Assembly (NCBI RefSeq): GCF_014692505.1
Contig: NZ_JACNYK010000002.1
Coordinates: 558,001 to 622,000, forward strand
Length of the DNA: 64,000 bases
Direction of reading: 5' to 3'
Source: Sphingobacterium arenae
GTDB lineage: Bacteria; Bacteroidota; Bacteroidia; Sphingobacteriales; Sphingobacteriaceae
The notes beneath the pieces are model-generated. The model was not told the origin of the DNA and searched no databases. It saw nothing but the letters and a program-made list of their open reading frames with translations. This document shows, in pieces, positions 26,498-35,051 of the stretch (position 1 is its first letter; each line of letters opens with the position of its first letter). Made by a program: the position numbers and the translations under genes.

Positions 26498-27229
26498 TTA
26501 TTTCAGTGCAAAATGCCGGTACGTTGCTAAATCGGCAAGAAACTGTGCCCTATAGGTGCGACTAATGGGAATGATTGGATCATCCTCGTCCTGTAAATTA
26601 ATCTGCTTGCCATTGTGCGCGACAACCGCATCGAGGGCTACGACAAAGCTTTGGTGTACCCGCGAAAATAGGCCGTTGGGTAACAGCTCCATTAACACAT
26701 CCAACTTCGAACGAACACGAACAGTCTCTTTGGCCGTGAAGATCGACATAATCTTCTCCTTGCTGGAAATATAGCGGATATCGTTCACGAGCAAGCTGAA
26801 CTCCATTCGCTTTACATCGACAATATTGATCCGCTGTACCTCCCTTTTCTCCTCTTCCCGGCTATCCACTTCAGCTATCATCCTGAACAGTAAATTCTTT
26901 ACGTCTTCTATTGCAGGCATTTTAGGGATATAGCCCATCATCCCCCTACTCGAAGCATCATACACCCGATCGGTAAAACCGGAACATACCGCGAATACGG
27001 GTGGCTTCTGTAGGAGGTTAAGCAATTTAATACCGTCCAATTCCGGCATCTCCATGTCGATAAACAGAAGATCTACCGGATTTTCCCGCATAAATCTAAA
27101 TGCTTTGAGCGGATCTGATTCGATCGGCAGTACTTCCAGAAAAGGGTATTCCGACAATAAACTATGTAAGATCATGATGCTTTCTGGCTGATCATCTACC
27201 ATCAGCACCGTGTAAACCGATTTATTCAT
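26498..27229 (-). CDS. LytTR response regulator
   Basis: A 243-residue regulator with a receiver domain (VLMVDDQPES, phospho-acceptor in DLLFIDMEMPELDG, FAVCSGF and GYIPKMPA) and a LytTR DNA-binding domain (NDIRYISSKEKIMSIF, GLFSRVHQSFVVAL). It overlaps the kinase gene by four bases and is encoded downstream of it. With the kinase it forms a LytS/LytR-type system, next to an acyltransferase and a 43-residue peptide gene. Confidence 0.88.
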   Translation of the reverse strand: MNKSVYTVLMVDDQPESIMILHSLLSEYPFLEVLPIESDPLKAFRFMRENPVDLLFIDMEMPELDGIKLLNLLQKPPVFAVCSGFTDRVYDASSRGMMGYIPKMPAIEDVKNLLFRMIAEVDSREEEKREVQRINIVDVKRMEFSLLVNDIRYISSKEKIMSIFTAKETVRVRSKLDVLMELLPNGLFSRVHQSFVVALDAVVAHNGKQINLQDEDDPIIPISRTYRAQFLADLATYRHFALK

Positions 27230-28269
27230 AACTTGTTTATATTTATCGTAAAAAAGAACTTCTCTTCATCCTGCTGTACAGCTATCTGTATCGGCAACCC
27301 AAGCCCTGCTATCTGCTTTTCCGCCATCTCCATGCCCGTACCGGTACGCACCGTTGTTTCTACTCTTTTCCAATCCATATAATTGACACATGAAATTACC
27401 CAACCTTCATTCACTCGTCGAACACTATACATTATTGGAAACTTAGGATCCAAACGCGCATATTTCAAACAATTCTCCAAGGGTAAAAGCAGTAAACCCA
27501 ACGGTATATCATCTTCCGATTTTTTAAGCTCCTCTATTCCAGTACATATCACCGCACCTTCCCCATATTGCTGGTTGATCATCGCTATAAAATGTTTGAG
27601 TTGCCGTAGCTCCTCTTTAAGCGATACCAAACCCATACACCCTTGATCCACCTTATTGAAATAAGCGAGCAACTCAATCAGGGCTATAATTTTCTTTTTT
27701 TGATCAGGTTTAGAATCCAAGAGTACCGCACCAATATTTGTGCTTAAAATATTACTGATAAAATGTGTTTTTATCTCCCGCTTGATAAACTGCTGCTGCA
27801 AACCAGTCAATTTTTTTAGTAGCTGCCTCTTTTCGAAATGATGTTGTATCAAACGCGTTATCGCCACCGTAAACGCAGCCATGCTCACCACGATTATATA
27901 AGGACTTATCAGCCGTTTGCGAAAATCTGCTTCATTGTAAGGAACCGTATCGTCGAACAACTGCAAACCTACAGCAGGCATCCATTCTTGTATTAACTTA
28001 TACATCACGGGAAATAATGTCCAGTAAAGTACGGTGATGCCAACCACGCCAATTATCCGCCTTGCCCACCCTCCTTTCCATACCATATCAAAACAGAGCA
28101 GGTGCACGCTATAGTAGGCCGCATACAATAGTACCACAGCGGCGATATGGCGATGCGGGATATGATCTTCTACATACTTCGCATTTACATTCCACATAAG
28201 ACTATAGAGGGCAATAATAAAGATAATTGCCAGCACAGGCATTAACGATCTTGAACACGTCATATCCAT
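27226..28269 (-). CDS. LytS-like membrane histidine kinase
   Basis: A 347-residue protein with about four membrane helices in the first 150 residues and a His_kinase (PF06580-like) domain whose phospho-acceptor lies in IKTHFISNILSTN. The ATPase region has PLENCLKYA in place of the usual VENAIKHG and a GTGMEMAEKQIAGLG glycine motif. The N- and G-boxes are somewhat divergent but the main elements remain. The membrane part could sense a peptide or lipid signal. The regulator gene follows with a four-base overlap. Confidence 0.8.
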   Translation of the reverse strand: MDMTCSRSLMPVLAIIFIIALYSLMWNVNAKYVEDHIPHRHIAAVVLLYAAYYSVHLLCFDMVWKGGWARRIIGVVGITVLYWTLFPVMYKLIQEWMPAVGLQLFDDTVPYNEADFRKRLISPYIIVVSMAAFTVAITRLIQHHFEKRQLLKKLTGLQQQFIKREIKTHFISNILSTNIGAVLLDSKPDQKKKIIALIELLAYFNKVDQGCMGLVSLKEELRQLKHFIAMINQQYGEGAVICTGIEELKKSEDDIPLGLLLLPLENCLKYARLDPKFPIMYSVRRVNEGWVISCVNYMDWKRVETTVRTGTGMEMAEKQIAGLGLPIQIAVQQDEEKFFFTININKL

Positions 28270-28325
28270 TAGGTTTAGTAGATGTACGTAAACCTAATGA
28301 ATCTCGAAAAAAAATAAAAATTTAA

Positions 28326-29210
28326 TTAGTGAATTAATTGATACGAAACACGATCAAAATGCGCCATTCGCCCCCGCCATTGTATAGGTATCCATGCCTC
28401 TTTCGTGCCCAGTCGCTGTTTCCGGAAGGGAAGCAAATTTGCCGGATCGAAACTTCCATTTTGATGTAAGTAACCCCAGCATTCCCATACCCAAGGTCGG
28501 TCGGCCACCTTCTTTTCCAACCGATCGTATAAGGACTGCATACCGTGACCTATAAATCCCCGCCTATCATCCCACACACCCGGATCAATTCGCTCTACCG
28601 CGCTCAGCTTGCAAACTCCGCTTACTTCTTTCATCCACAGAGGAATAATCGGCACCTGTAATACATGGCTTATCATCGCTATTCCCTGCTTTACCTGCAA
28701 ACTTCCCCCAAGGAACCGAATTGCCGTACGCAGATCTTTGTTCCCTGCTAACGTGCCTGAATTACCATCGGCAAATACGACGACATGTCTCTGCCCCCGC
28801 AAGGCGGATCTCATTTTTAGCAGCACAGCGCGGTCGTCGCTAAATAAAAAACGGTATGCGCTGCCATTGCGTTGGAGTTGTGCCTGTAACCCCAAAAAAG
28901 TGGATTCATAGCGTCTATACACCGCCCTATCTAGCAGGAGATCGAAACTTAATCCGACCTTCCCCAATGCAAGCACCGTCTCAAAATGGTTTCCCAAATG
29001 GTATAGGCAGAGCAAAGCCGGTTCAAGTTGGAGCAACATCTGTATATCGGCGGTATGTTCGATTTCCAAAAGTTTATGTTGCTTGGGTTTGTGAAATGCC
29101 TCAAAACGCCTGTATAAATCTTCATGTTCCTGCCATGGGATATGCGGCAAAAAATGGTGGATATGTGCACTAAAGAGCGCAAAAGGCCACTCAAATAATG
29201 TCTTGTTCAT
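28326..29210 (-). CDS. LpxL-like acyltransferase
   Basis: A 294-residue protein with the lysophospholipid acyltransferase layout: YHLGNHFE in the position of the catalytic HX4E/D motif, followed by VVVFADGNSGT and a substrate pocket region (VKQGIAMISHVLQVPIIPLWMK). The family acylates lipid A precursors and related acceptors, and some relatives acylate peptides or natural products. No membrane anchor is obvious. It lies between a 43-residue peptide gene and a LytS/LytTR pair, on the same strand, so a role in making or modifying a signal is possible but unproven. Confidence 0.65.
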   Translation of the reverse strand: MNKTLFEWPFALFSAHIHHFLPHIPWQEHEDLYRRFEAFHKPKQHKLLEIEHTADIQMLLQLEPALLCLYHLGNHFETVLALGKVGLSFDLLLDRAVYRRYESTFLGLQAQLQRNGSAYRFLFSDDRAVLLKMRSALRGQRHVVVFADGNSGTLAGNKDLRTAIRFLGGSLQVKQGIAMISHVLQVPIIPLWMKEVSGVCKLSAVERIDPGVWDDRRGFIGHGMQSLYDRLEKKVADRPWVWECWGYLHQNGSFDPANLLPFRKQRLGTKEAWIPIQWRGRMAHFDRVSYQLIH

Positions 29211-29229
29211 GTTATAAAGGTTTTATCAA

Positions 29230-29263
29230 AGAAGGGAGGGCGGCTCATTGCCCCCACCCTTCT
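29230..29263 (-). terminator. Hairpin between peptide and acyltransferase genes
   Basis: AGAAGGG pairs with CCCTTCT, continued by a G/C-rich inner stem with one bulge, and followed on the minus strand by CTTTGATAAAA. It may end most transcripts after the peptide gene and let some continue into the acyltransferase. Confidence 0.7.
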
Positions 29264-29285
29264 GACCGTTAGCGTCTAGTATGCG

Positions 29286-29417
29286 TTACAGCGTAAATAT
29301 CGGACATCTTTCCTTTTTCGGTTCTGCCTCGAGAAAAGGAACAATTTCGGACCAAGTCAATACTTCGGATGGCTGTACGTTAGGCTTTTTATTGAACAAT
29401 ACTTGTAGATTTTTCAT
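29286..29417 (-). CDS. 43-residue peptide, possible signal or natural-product precursor
   Basis: A 44-codon frame: MKNLQVLFNKKPNV, an acidic middle (EVLTWSEIVPFLEAE) and a short core-like end KKERCPIFTL with a single cysteine. A charged leader followed by a short hydrophobic C-terminus is the layout of ribosomal peptide precursors, but no known precursor family is recognised. A strong hairpin follows, then the acyltransferase and LytS/LytTR genes on the same strand. Confidence 0.55.
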   Translation of the reverse strand: MKNLQVLFNKKPNVQPSEVLTWSEIVPFLEAEPKKERCPIFTL

Positions 29418-29640
29418 GTTGCTTTATCTTTAAAATTTTACCATTTATCCCCCAGCAGCTTGTACCTTTCTGTTGGGAAGATATTTCTCATTTTGTCGGA
29501 TCCAACGGTTCAAATCTTAAAAACCTTTCTGACAAGAAAAAAATGTGACCGTACGTTACAGCCTAAACGACGTAAATAGCGTATTCGCGTTCGTAATAAT
29601 TTTCATGCTGCAATGGATTATTTGAAGGTTAAAATTTAGT
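29418..29640. other. Divergent intergenic region
   Basis: Bases between the peptide gene and the operator repeats of the xylan locus. They must hold the promoter for the peptide gene; no clear CAAAnnTA (minus-strand -7) was found. Nothing else is apparent. Confidence 0.35.
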
Positions 29641-29676
29641 GTCGTTTACGCCATATAGACGTCGTTTATGCCATAT
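29641..29676 (+). promoter_or_regulatory. Paired 16-bp direct repeats upstream of the sigma gene
   Basis: GTCGTTTAYGCCATAT occurs at 29641 and 29661, exactly 20 bases apart. The same pair, with the same flanks, precedes the AraC gene at the other end of the locus (39298). This is the geometry of an AraC-family binding site. It lies about 75-110 bases upstream of the -7 box of the sigma gene. Confidence 0.7.
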
Positions 29677-29752
29677 CTGTGTTTTATTCGCTTGATCTTG
29701 GAATGAAAAGTTATCAGATACGAGCCGTTTTTTCTTTACAGAATATTTTCTT

Positions 29753-29760
29753 TAGATTTG
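29753..29760 (+). promoter_or_regulatory. -7 promoter box (TAGATTTG) of the sigma gene
   Basis: An exact TAnnTTTG match 32 bases upstream of the ATG at 29793; it supports that start over the GTG at 29679, which lies inside the operator region. Confidence 0.6.
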
Positions 29761-29792
29761 ACCCGTTAATTAATTTATACAAACCTAGTTCA

Positions 29793-30389
29793 ATGTGTAG
29801 GCCGCCTTTTACTGATGAGAGGGAACTGTTGCAAAAGCTGCGGGATGGAGATTCGTCTGCATTTGAACAGGTATACAATTTATATGCTGCCCCACTGGCG
29901 TATAAGATACATAAGTTGATTAAGATACAGGCTGTTGTTCAAGAATTGCATCAGGACACCTTTTTGAGATTATGGAATAACAGGAAAAGTTTAACAGAAG
30001 GTACGAATCTAAAAGCGTATATCTTCACTATTGCCCAAAACTTGTCCATAGATTTTTATCGTAAAGCTTCAAAAGACAAAGAATTGGAAAAACAACTCGC
30101 CGTCCATATTAATTTATCTTACGATCATATAGAACCCCTGCTAAGCTATAAAGAAACATCAACTATATTAGAGCAATTAATTTCACTCCTACCTCCACAG
30201 AGACAAAAGGTTTTCAGATTGATTAAACTCGAAGGCAAATCCTACGAAGAAGCGTCTGTTTACTTTGGTGTTTCGATAAGTACAATAAAAGATCACATGG
30301 CAAAATCTTCCGATTTTCTCAAGGGAAAGCTATCTGAGAACTATCCACACCTTCTATTTACCATAGCGAGCTATATTATTTTAAAATAA
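29793..30389 (+). CDS. ECF RNA polymerase sigma factor
   Basis: A 198-residue sigma-70 family protein with region 2 (DSSAFEQVYNLYAAPL, VQELHQDTFLRLWNNR, NLKAYIFTIAQNLSIDFYRK) and region 4 (LPPQRQKVFRLIKLEGKSYE, VSISTIKDHMAKS). The start at 29793 is chosen because a -7 box lies 33 bases upstream. The next gene encodes a FecR anti-sigma factor, and a SusC protein with an N-terminal signalling domain follows, the standard Bacteroidota cascade in which substrate binding at SusC releases the sigma factor. Confidence 0.9.
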   Translation: MCRPPFTDERELLQKLRDGDSSAFEQVYNLYAAPLAYKIHKLIKIQAVVQELHQDTFLRLWNNRKSLTEGTNLKAYIFTIAQNLSIDFYRKASKDKELEKQLAVHINLSYDHIEPLLSYKETSTILEQLISLLPPQRQKVFRLIKLEGKSYEEASVYFGVSISTIKDHMAKSSDFLKGKLSENYPHLLFTIASYIILK

Positions 30390-30460
30390 TTTCGTTTTTT
30401 TTTAACTGAAGCCGAGAACAATTTCATTTGGTTCGTCTATATAATTAAACGAGGCTTGCC

Positions 30461-31609
30461 ATGACGTATATCGACGATATATTCAAACGCTATTTAAACA
30501 ATTCCTGTACGGAAGAGGAGCTCAGCATCTTGTTACGGTACTTTGAGCTAGACGAATATTCGGCCGATCTCAAGTCCCTTGTGGAGCAGGAACTTCTTCA
30601 TATTGAGCAAGATCAGACATTGTCCAAACCACTTCTCGAAATGGTGGAACAAAATCGTTCTTTGCTGATGGAAAAGATACAAACCAGGAGCAAAAAAGAT
30701 AAGATCAAAAAATTACTTATTGGCGTATCCATAGCTGCATCCATACTACTTGTCTCGACATGGACATTTTATTATTTTGGCCGTCAACCTATCGAGCAAG
30801 TCGAGCTTGCCGACCAGCACAATACCGAAATAGAGCCAGGGGGCAACCGTGCCACCCTTACGCTGGAAAATGGTCAATCTATCGTTTTGAACGAAAATAA
30901 AACCGGAATTGCTATAAGCGAAAATGGATTTGCATATATCGATGGCTCAAAAATTACGCAAAATACGGCAACGCAATATGCCACGCTATCCACGCCACGC
31001 AAGGGACAATATCAGATCGTATTGCCCGATGGTACTAATGTATGGCTTAATGCAGAATCTTCGATACGATACCCGACTGCTTTTAGCGATAATGAACGAA
31101 TGGTAGAATTGAAAGGAGAAGCCTATTTTGAAGTAACCCATAAACCAAAACAGCCCTTTATTGTGAAGACCGAATCACAGTACCTGAAAGTACTAGGCAC
31201 AACATTCAACGTCCATGACTATCCGGATGAACTTCACACCGTCACCACCTTAATCAGTGGCAGTGTCGAGCTAAACAGCGTAAAAAATAATACATCACAA
31301 ATACTTAAACCCGAACAGCAAGCGGTTTTACGACAAAAGGGATTTGAAGTTTCAACGATAGATGTAGCACCATATGTTGCTTGGAAAGACGGAGAGTTCA
31401 GGTTCAAGGCCACACCATTGCCCGAAGCCATACGTCAAATCGAACGATGGTATGACTTGGATGTGGATTATACACATATACCTAATGATATTAAGGTACA
31501 CGCATCTATACAAAGAGATAAAAACCTGTCCAGTGTACTATATGCCCTGGAAGAGATAAGCAATGTCAAATTTACGATCAAAGGGAGGAGGCTACAACTT
31601 ATGAAATAA
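30461..31609 (+). CDS. FecR-family anti-sigma factor
   Basis: A 382-residue inner-membrane protein: a cytoplasmic N-terminus that would bind the sigma factor (about residues 1-85), one membrane helix (LLIGVSIAASILLVSTW), a periplasmic FecR domain (TPRKGQYQIVLPDGTNVWLN, ELKGEAYFEVTHKPKQPF) and a C-terminal DUF4974 domain (FRFKATPLPEAIRQIERWYD). It receives the signal from the STN domain of the downstream SusC protein. It lies 71 bases after the sigma gene. Confidence 0.92.
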   Translation: MTYIDDIFKRYLNNSCTEEELSILLRYFELDEYSADLKSLVEQELLHIEQDQTLSKPLLEMVEQNRSLLMEKIQTRSKKDKIKKLLIGVSIAASILLVSTWTFYYFGRQPIEQVELADQHNTEIEPGGNRATLTLENGQSIVLNENKTGIAISENGFAYIDGSKITQNTATQYATLSTPRKGQYQIVLPDGTNVWLNAESSIRYPTAFSDNERMVELKGEAYFEVTHKPKQPFIVKTESQYLKVLGTTFNVHDYPDELHTVTTLISGSVELNSVKNNTSQILKPEQQAVLRQKGFEVSTIDVAPYVAWKDGEFRFKATPLPEAIRQIERWYDLDVDYTHIPNDIKVHASIQRDKNLSSVLYALEEISNVKFTIKGRRLQLMK

Positions 31610-31631
31610 TGAAGTTTACCTTGTTTGGCAT

Positions 31632-31679
31632 CCTTACCAAAAGAATAGCCAGGGTAGTGGAATACCTTGGCTACTAAGG
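31632..31679 (+). promoter_or_regulatory. Leader hairpin before susC
   Basis: TAGCCAGGGTA pairs with TACCTTGGCTA (one G-T pair) around GTGGAA, with an outer CCTTA/TAAGG stem. No T-tract follows. It may adjust expression between the regulatory genes and susC or protect the transcript. Confidence 0.45.
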
Positions 31680-31739
31680 GGCTAACATTCTATTTATTTG
31701 TCGCTAACAGAATAATATAACCCTATAAACAACAAAGTT

Positions 31740-34700
31740 ATGAATATTCGCTTTGTTTGCAAGGAGAAAAGAAGCTATGTAATGAGGTCATCTTTTCACC
31801 TTGATAAGCACATATTAAAAACCCTTATCGTGATAAAAACTATTGTATTATTGATACTGGCACTTAGTTTTCAGGCTACGGCTAAGGTATCAGCACAAAC
31901 CATAAGTCTGACGCTAAAAAATGCAACGCTTTCCAATGCATTGGAACAAATTGGCAAACAGACCAAATACGACTTCTCTTATAATGACAGAATCTTAAAA
32001 AAAGCCAGACCAGTGAATATATCGTTGCATAATGAAAGATTGGAAACGTCATTGCAATTATTATTTGCCGAGCAGCAGCTTACCTACGAAATACGCGATC
32101 GGATTATTATCATTAAAGAAAAGAAAACCGTTAGTCAAAAGCCCCTATCGTCCGTCATACAACATAAACAGGAATTGATTCGAGGGCGCGTTACGGATGA
32201 AAAGGGCGAGCCGATGTCCGATGTAACGGTGCAGTTCAAAGGAACGACAACTGGGACCAAGACAGACGTTCAAGGACTGTATAACATCGAAGTTATCGTA
32301 AGCAACACAAACTTAGTCTTCAGCTATGTAGGCTATGCTCCCCAAGAAGTTCCCATTGCTGGGAGACAGGAAGTAAATGTGGTCTTAAAGATGCAGGACG
32401 CCAGCTTGGATGAAGTTGTCGTGGTGGGCTACGGCACCCAGAAGAGAAGCGACGTAACCGGGGCGATCGTCTCCATCAGACCGGAAGAGCTGGAAAATAC
32501 GCCCTACTCCAATGTCGTACAGTCGTTACAGGGCAAGCTTCCTGGGGTGAACATCACCAACACAGGAACCAGTGCCGAAGGAGATACCCGGCTGCGGGTT
32601 CGCGCACAGAATTCAATCAACGCCGATGCCGGACCATTGATCATATTAGATGGCATTCAGTTCGAAGGATTCCTTTCGGAAATAAGCCCGAACGATATCG
32701 AATCGATCGAAGTACTCAAGGATGCTTCTTCTGCCGCGATTTATGGAGCACGCGGAGCGAATGGCGTTATGCTGATCACCACCAAGCGAGGCGTTAAGGG
32801 CAAAACTCGTCTGGCGCTGGAATCCATGCTTAGTACCAGCAACATCATCAATCGGCCAGATATGATGGATGCCACCCAGTTTTATAACTTTAAACAACGA
32901 CGCATGGGATTCGTCAGTTCGTTTGAGGAACAGCAATACCAGAACGGTGTCAATACCGATTGGCTGGACTACGCCACACAGACCGGCTTCAAGCAGGATC
33001 ACAACCTATCCATTTCGGGCGGAGCAGAAAAAACAAAGTTTTTTATAGCAGGAAACGCTTCCCGAACCGATGGTGTAGCACGTAACGACGTATACAATCG
33101 TTATGCACTGCGGATCAATATGGACACCGAGATCACCCCTTGGCTAACGTTCGGTACCGCCTCTACCATCGGCTATTACGACCGTCCCGGCGAGGGAGCC
33201 AACATCAGTAACGCCAGCCGGATGAATCCGTTGACAGCACCCTATGACGACGACGGAAAATTGAATTTCCAACCCAATCCAGACGATCTGAATATTGTAA
33301 ATCCATTGGAAGGATTAAACATCCAAAAAGAAGATGTAGCCAGACGGATATTGACCAACAACTACATTCAGGTCGATTTCCCATTTGTGGAAGGGCTTTC
33401 GTTCAAGACCTTAACGGGTTACAACTACCGCGCACGACTGATCGAACAGTACAGTTCGTCCTCAAACACGTTACGGGGCAGTCAGGTGGGGGGCTCAGCG
33501 ACGGTCAACAATCAAAACCGAGAAGAATGGTCTATTGAAAATATTCTGAGTTATACCCGAGATTTCGGACGACATAATGTCTTCCTAACGGGGGTGTATA
33601 CCGCCCGGGCGTACGAAACGAAATTTCACGACAATACCGGTGTAGGGTTTCCGGGCGATCACATGTCATACTATCAATTCAGATTGGCTACCACGCTAAC
33701 CCCATCCGATCAATATATCAAGGAATCTTCCTTATCACAAATGTTTCGAGCGAATTACAGCTACGACAGCAGGTACCTGTTTACCTTCACGGTGCGGCGT
33801 GATGGCTTTTCCGCTTTTGGAGCGAACAATAAATACAGTGTGTTCCCTTCTGCGGCTGTTGGATGGAATATGGAGCGGGAACCTTTTATGGAATCCCTCA
33901 CCTGGCTAGATCGCTCGAAATTGCGGCTATCATTGGGCGAAAGTGGTAACCAGGCCATCGGTGCCTATTCGTCGATGCCGACCATGGCCAATCAATATTA
34001 TCTGGATAACGCAGGCGATCCGTTGATCGGCTTCTATCCCAACCAGCTAGCCGATCCTACCCTTAGTTGGGAAACCACACGTCAACTCAATATCGGATGG
34101 GATTTCTCTCTACTTAAAAACCGATTATCCGGAACGGTCGACGCCTATTTTTCCAATACCCGAGCCTTGCTGTTGAACAAACAGATCCCCCAGATCAATG
34201 GCGTGACCACCATCCGACAGAATATTGGTCGGACAAAGAGCAGCGGCTTGGAGGTAGCGTTATCTTCTATCAACGTACAAAACGATAACTTCTCTTGGCG
34301 AACCAACGCTAATTTTACGTATGCCAAAAATGAAATTGTAGATGTTGGATTGTTTGATGACGATGGAAAACCCTTGGACAATGTAGCCAGCAGCTGGTTT
34401 ATTGGCAGGCCCATTGGCGTCATCTATACCTATGGATTTGACGGGATTTGGCAAGAAACCGACGACATACTCCATTCACATATGCCTACCGCAAGGCCAG
34501 GCGATGTACGGATAAAGGATCACAACAACGACGGTGTCATCACGGTGGACGACCGGCATATCATCGGCCAGAACTTTCCGAAATACACCGTAGGCCTCAC
34601 CAATACACTCGCCTACAAGGATCTATCCCTAAGCTTCTTTATATATGCATCTCAAGGAGCGACCCGTTTTACCGAGCATATGAACACCTATTTCAATGGG

Positions 34701-35030
34701 TCAACAACTATTCGGCAACGGGAATGGTGGACACCGGAAAATAAAACCAACACCTACCCCGCCAATCGAGATGATTCCAATCCTTATTCACTCAATTATT
34801 TTGGAAAGACAAACGACGCATCCTTTATTCGCTTAAGCGATATTTCGTTGGCGTATAAAATACCCCAATCGATTACCAATAAAGTAAACATAGATCGTCT
34901 AGAACTTTTTACCAACGTGAAAAATGTGCTAACGTTAACCCGATTCATAGGGCTGGATCCCGAATACGAATCGGACTTCGGCATTCCGCAAATACGAAGC
35001 TTTCTTTTCGGTGCGCGAATCGGATTTTAA
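31740..35030 (+). CDS. SusC/RagA TonB-dependent transporter with STN signalling domain
   Basis: A 1096-residue outer-membrane transporter. After the signal peptide (TIVLLILALSFQATAKVSAQ) comes an STN domain (about residues 50-125; LTLKNATLSNALEQIGKQ), a carboxypeptidase-like repeat (IRGRVTDEKGEPMSDVTVQF), a TonB plug (DEVVVVGYGTQKRSDVTGA, LKDASSAAIYGARGANGV) and a beta-barrel ending in an aromatic residue (LFGARIGF). The STN domain marks it as a transducer coupled to the FecR/sigma pair. With SusD and the GH10 enzyme it should import xylan oligosaccharides. The first 13 residues may be optional, as a second ATG follows at codon 15. Confidence 0.93.
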   Translation: MNIRFVCKEKRSYVMRSSFHLDKHILKTLIVIKTIVLLILALSFQATAKVSAQTISLTLKNATLSNALEQIGKQTKYDFSYNDRILKKARPVNISLHNERLETSLQLLFAEQQLTYEIRDRIIIIKEKKTVSQKPLSSVIQHKQELIRGRVTDEKGEPMSDVTVQFKGTTTGTKTDVQGLYNIEVIVSNTNLVFSYVGYAPQEVPIAGRQEVNVVLKMQDASLDEVVVVGYGTQKRSDVTGAIVSIRPEELENTPYSNVVQSLQGKLPGVNITNTGTSAEGDTRLRVRAQNSINADAGPLIILDGIQFEGFLSEISPNDIESIEVLKDASSAAIYGARGANGVMLITTKRGVKGKTRLALESMLSTSNIINRPDMMDATQFYNFKQRRMGFVSSFEEQQYQNGVNTDWLDYATQTGFKQDHNLSISGGAEKTKFFIAGNASRTDGVARNDVYNRYALRINMDTEITPWLTFGTASTIGYYDRPGEGANISNASRMNPLTAPYDDDGKLNFQPNPDDLNIVNPLEGLNIQKEDVARRILTNNYIQVDFPFVEGLSFKTLTGYNYRARLIEQYSSSSNTLRGSQVGGSATVNNQNREEWSIENILSYTRDFGRHNVFLTGVYTARAYETKFHDNTGVGFPGDHMSYYQFRLATTLTPSDQYIKESSLSQMFRANYSYDSRYLFTFTVRRDGFSAFGANNKYSVFPSAAVGWNMEREPFMESLTWLDRSKLRLSLGESGNQAIGAYSSMPTMANQYYLDNAGDPLIGFYPNQLADPTLSWETTRQLNIGWDFSLLKNRLSGTVDAYFSNTRALLLNKQIPQINGVTTIRQNIGRTKSSGLEVALSSINVQNDNFSWRTNANFTYAKNEIVDVGLFDDDGKPLDNVASSWFIGRPIGVIYTYGFDGIWQETDDILHSHMPTARPGDVRIKDHNNDGVITVDDRHIIGQNFPKYTVGLTNTLAYKDLSLSFFIYASQGATRFTEHMNTYFNGSTTIRQREWWTPENKTNTYPANRDDSNPYSLNYFGKTNDASFIRLSDISLAYKIPQSITNKVNIDRLELFTNVKNVLTLTRFIGLDPEYESDFGIPQIRSFLFGARIGF

Positions 35031-35051
35031 CCATTTCAATTACATCCAATC

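Noticed and set aside
29679..29792. GTG start and 38 extra codons for the sigma factor
   Set aside because: The GTG lies beside the operator repeats and upstream of the -7 box at 29753; the ATG at 29793 fits the promoter.
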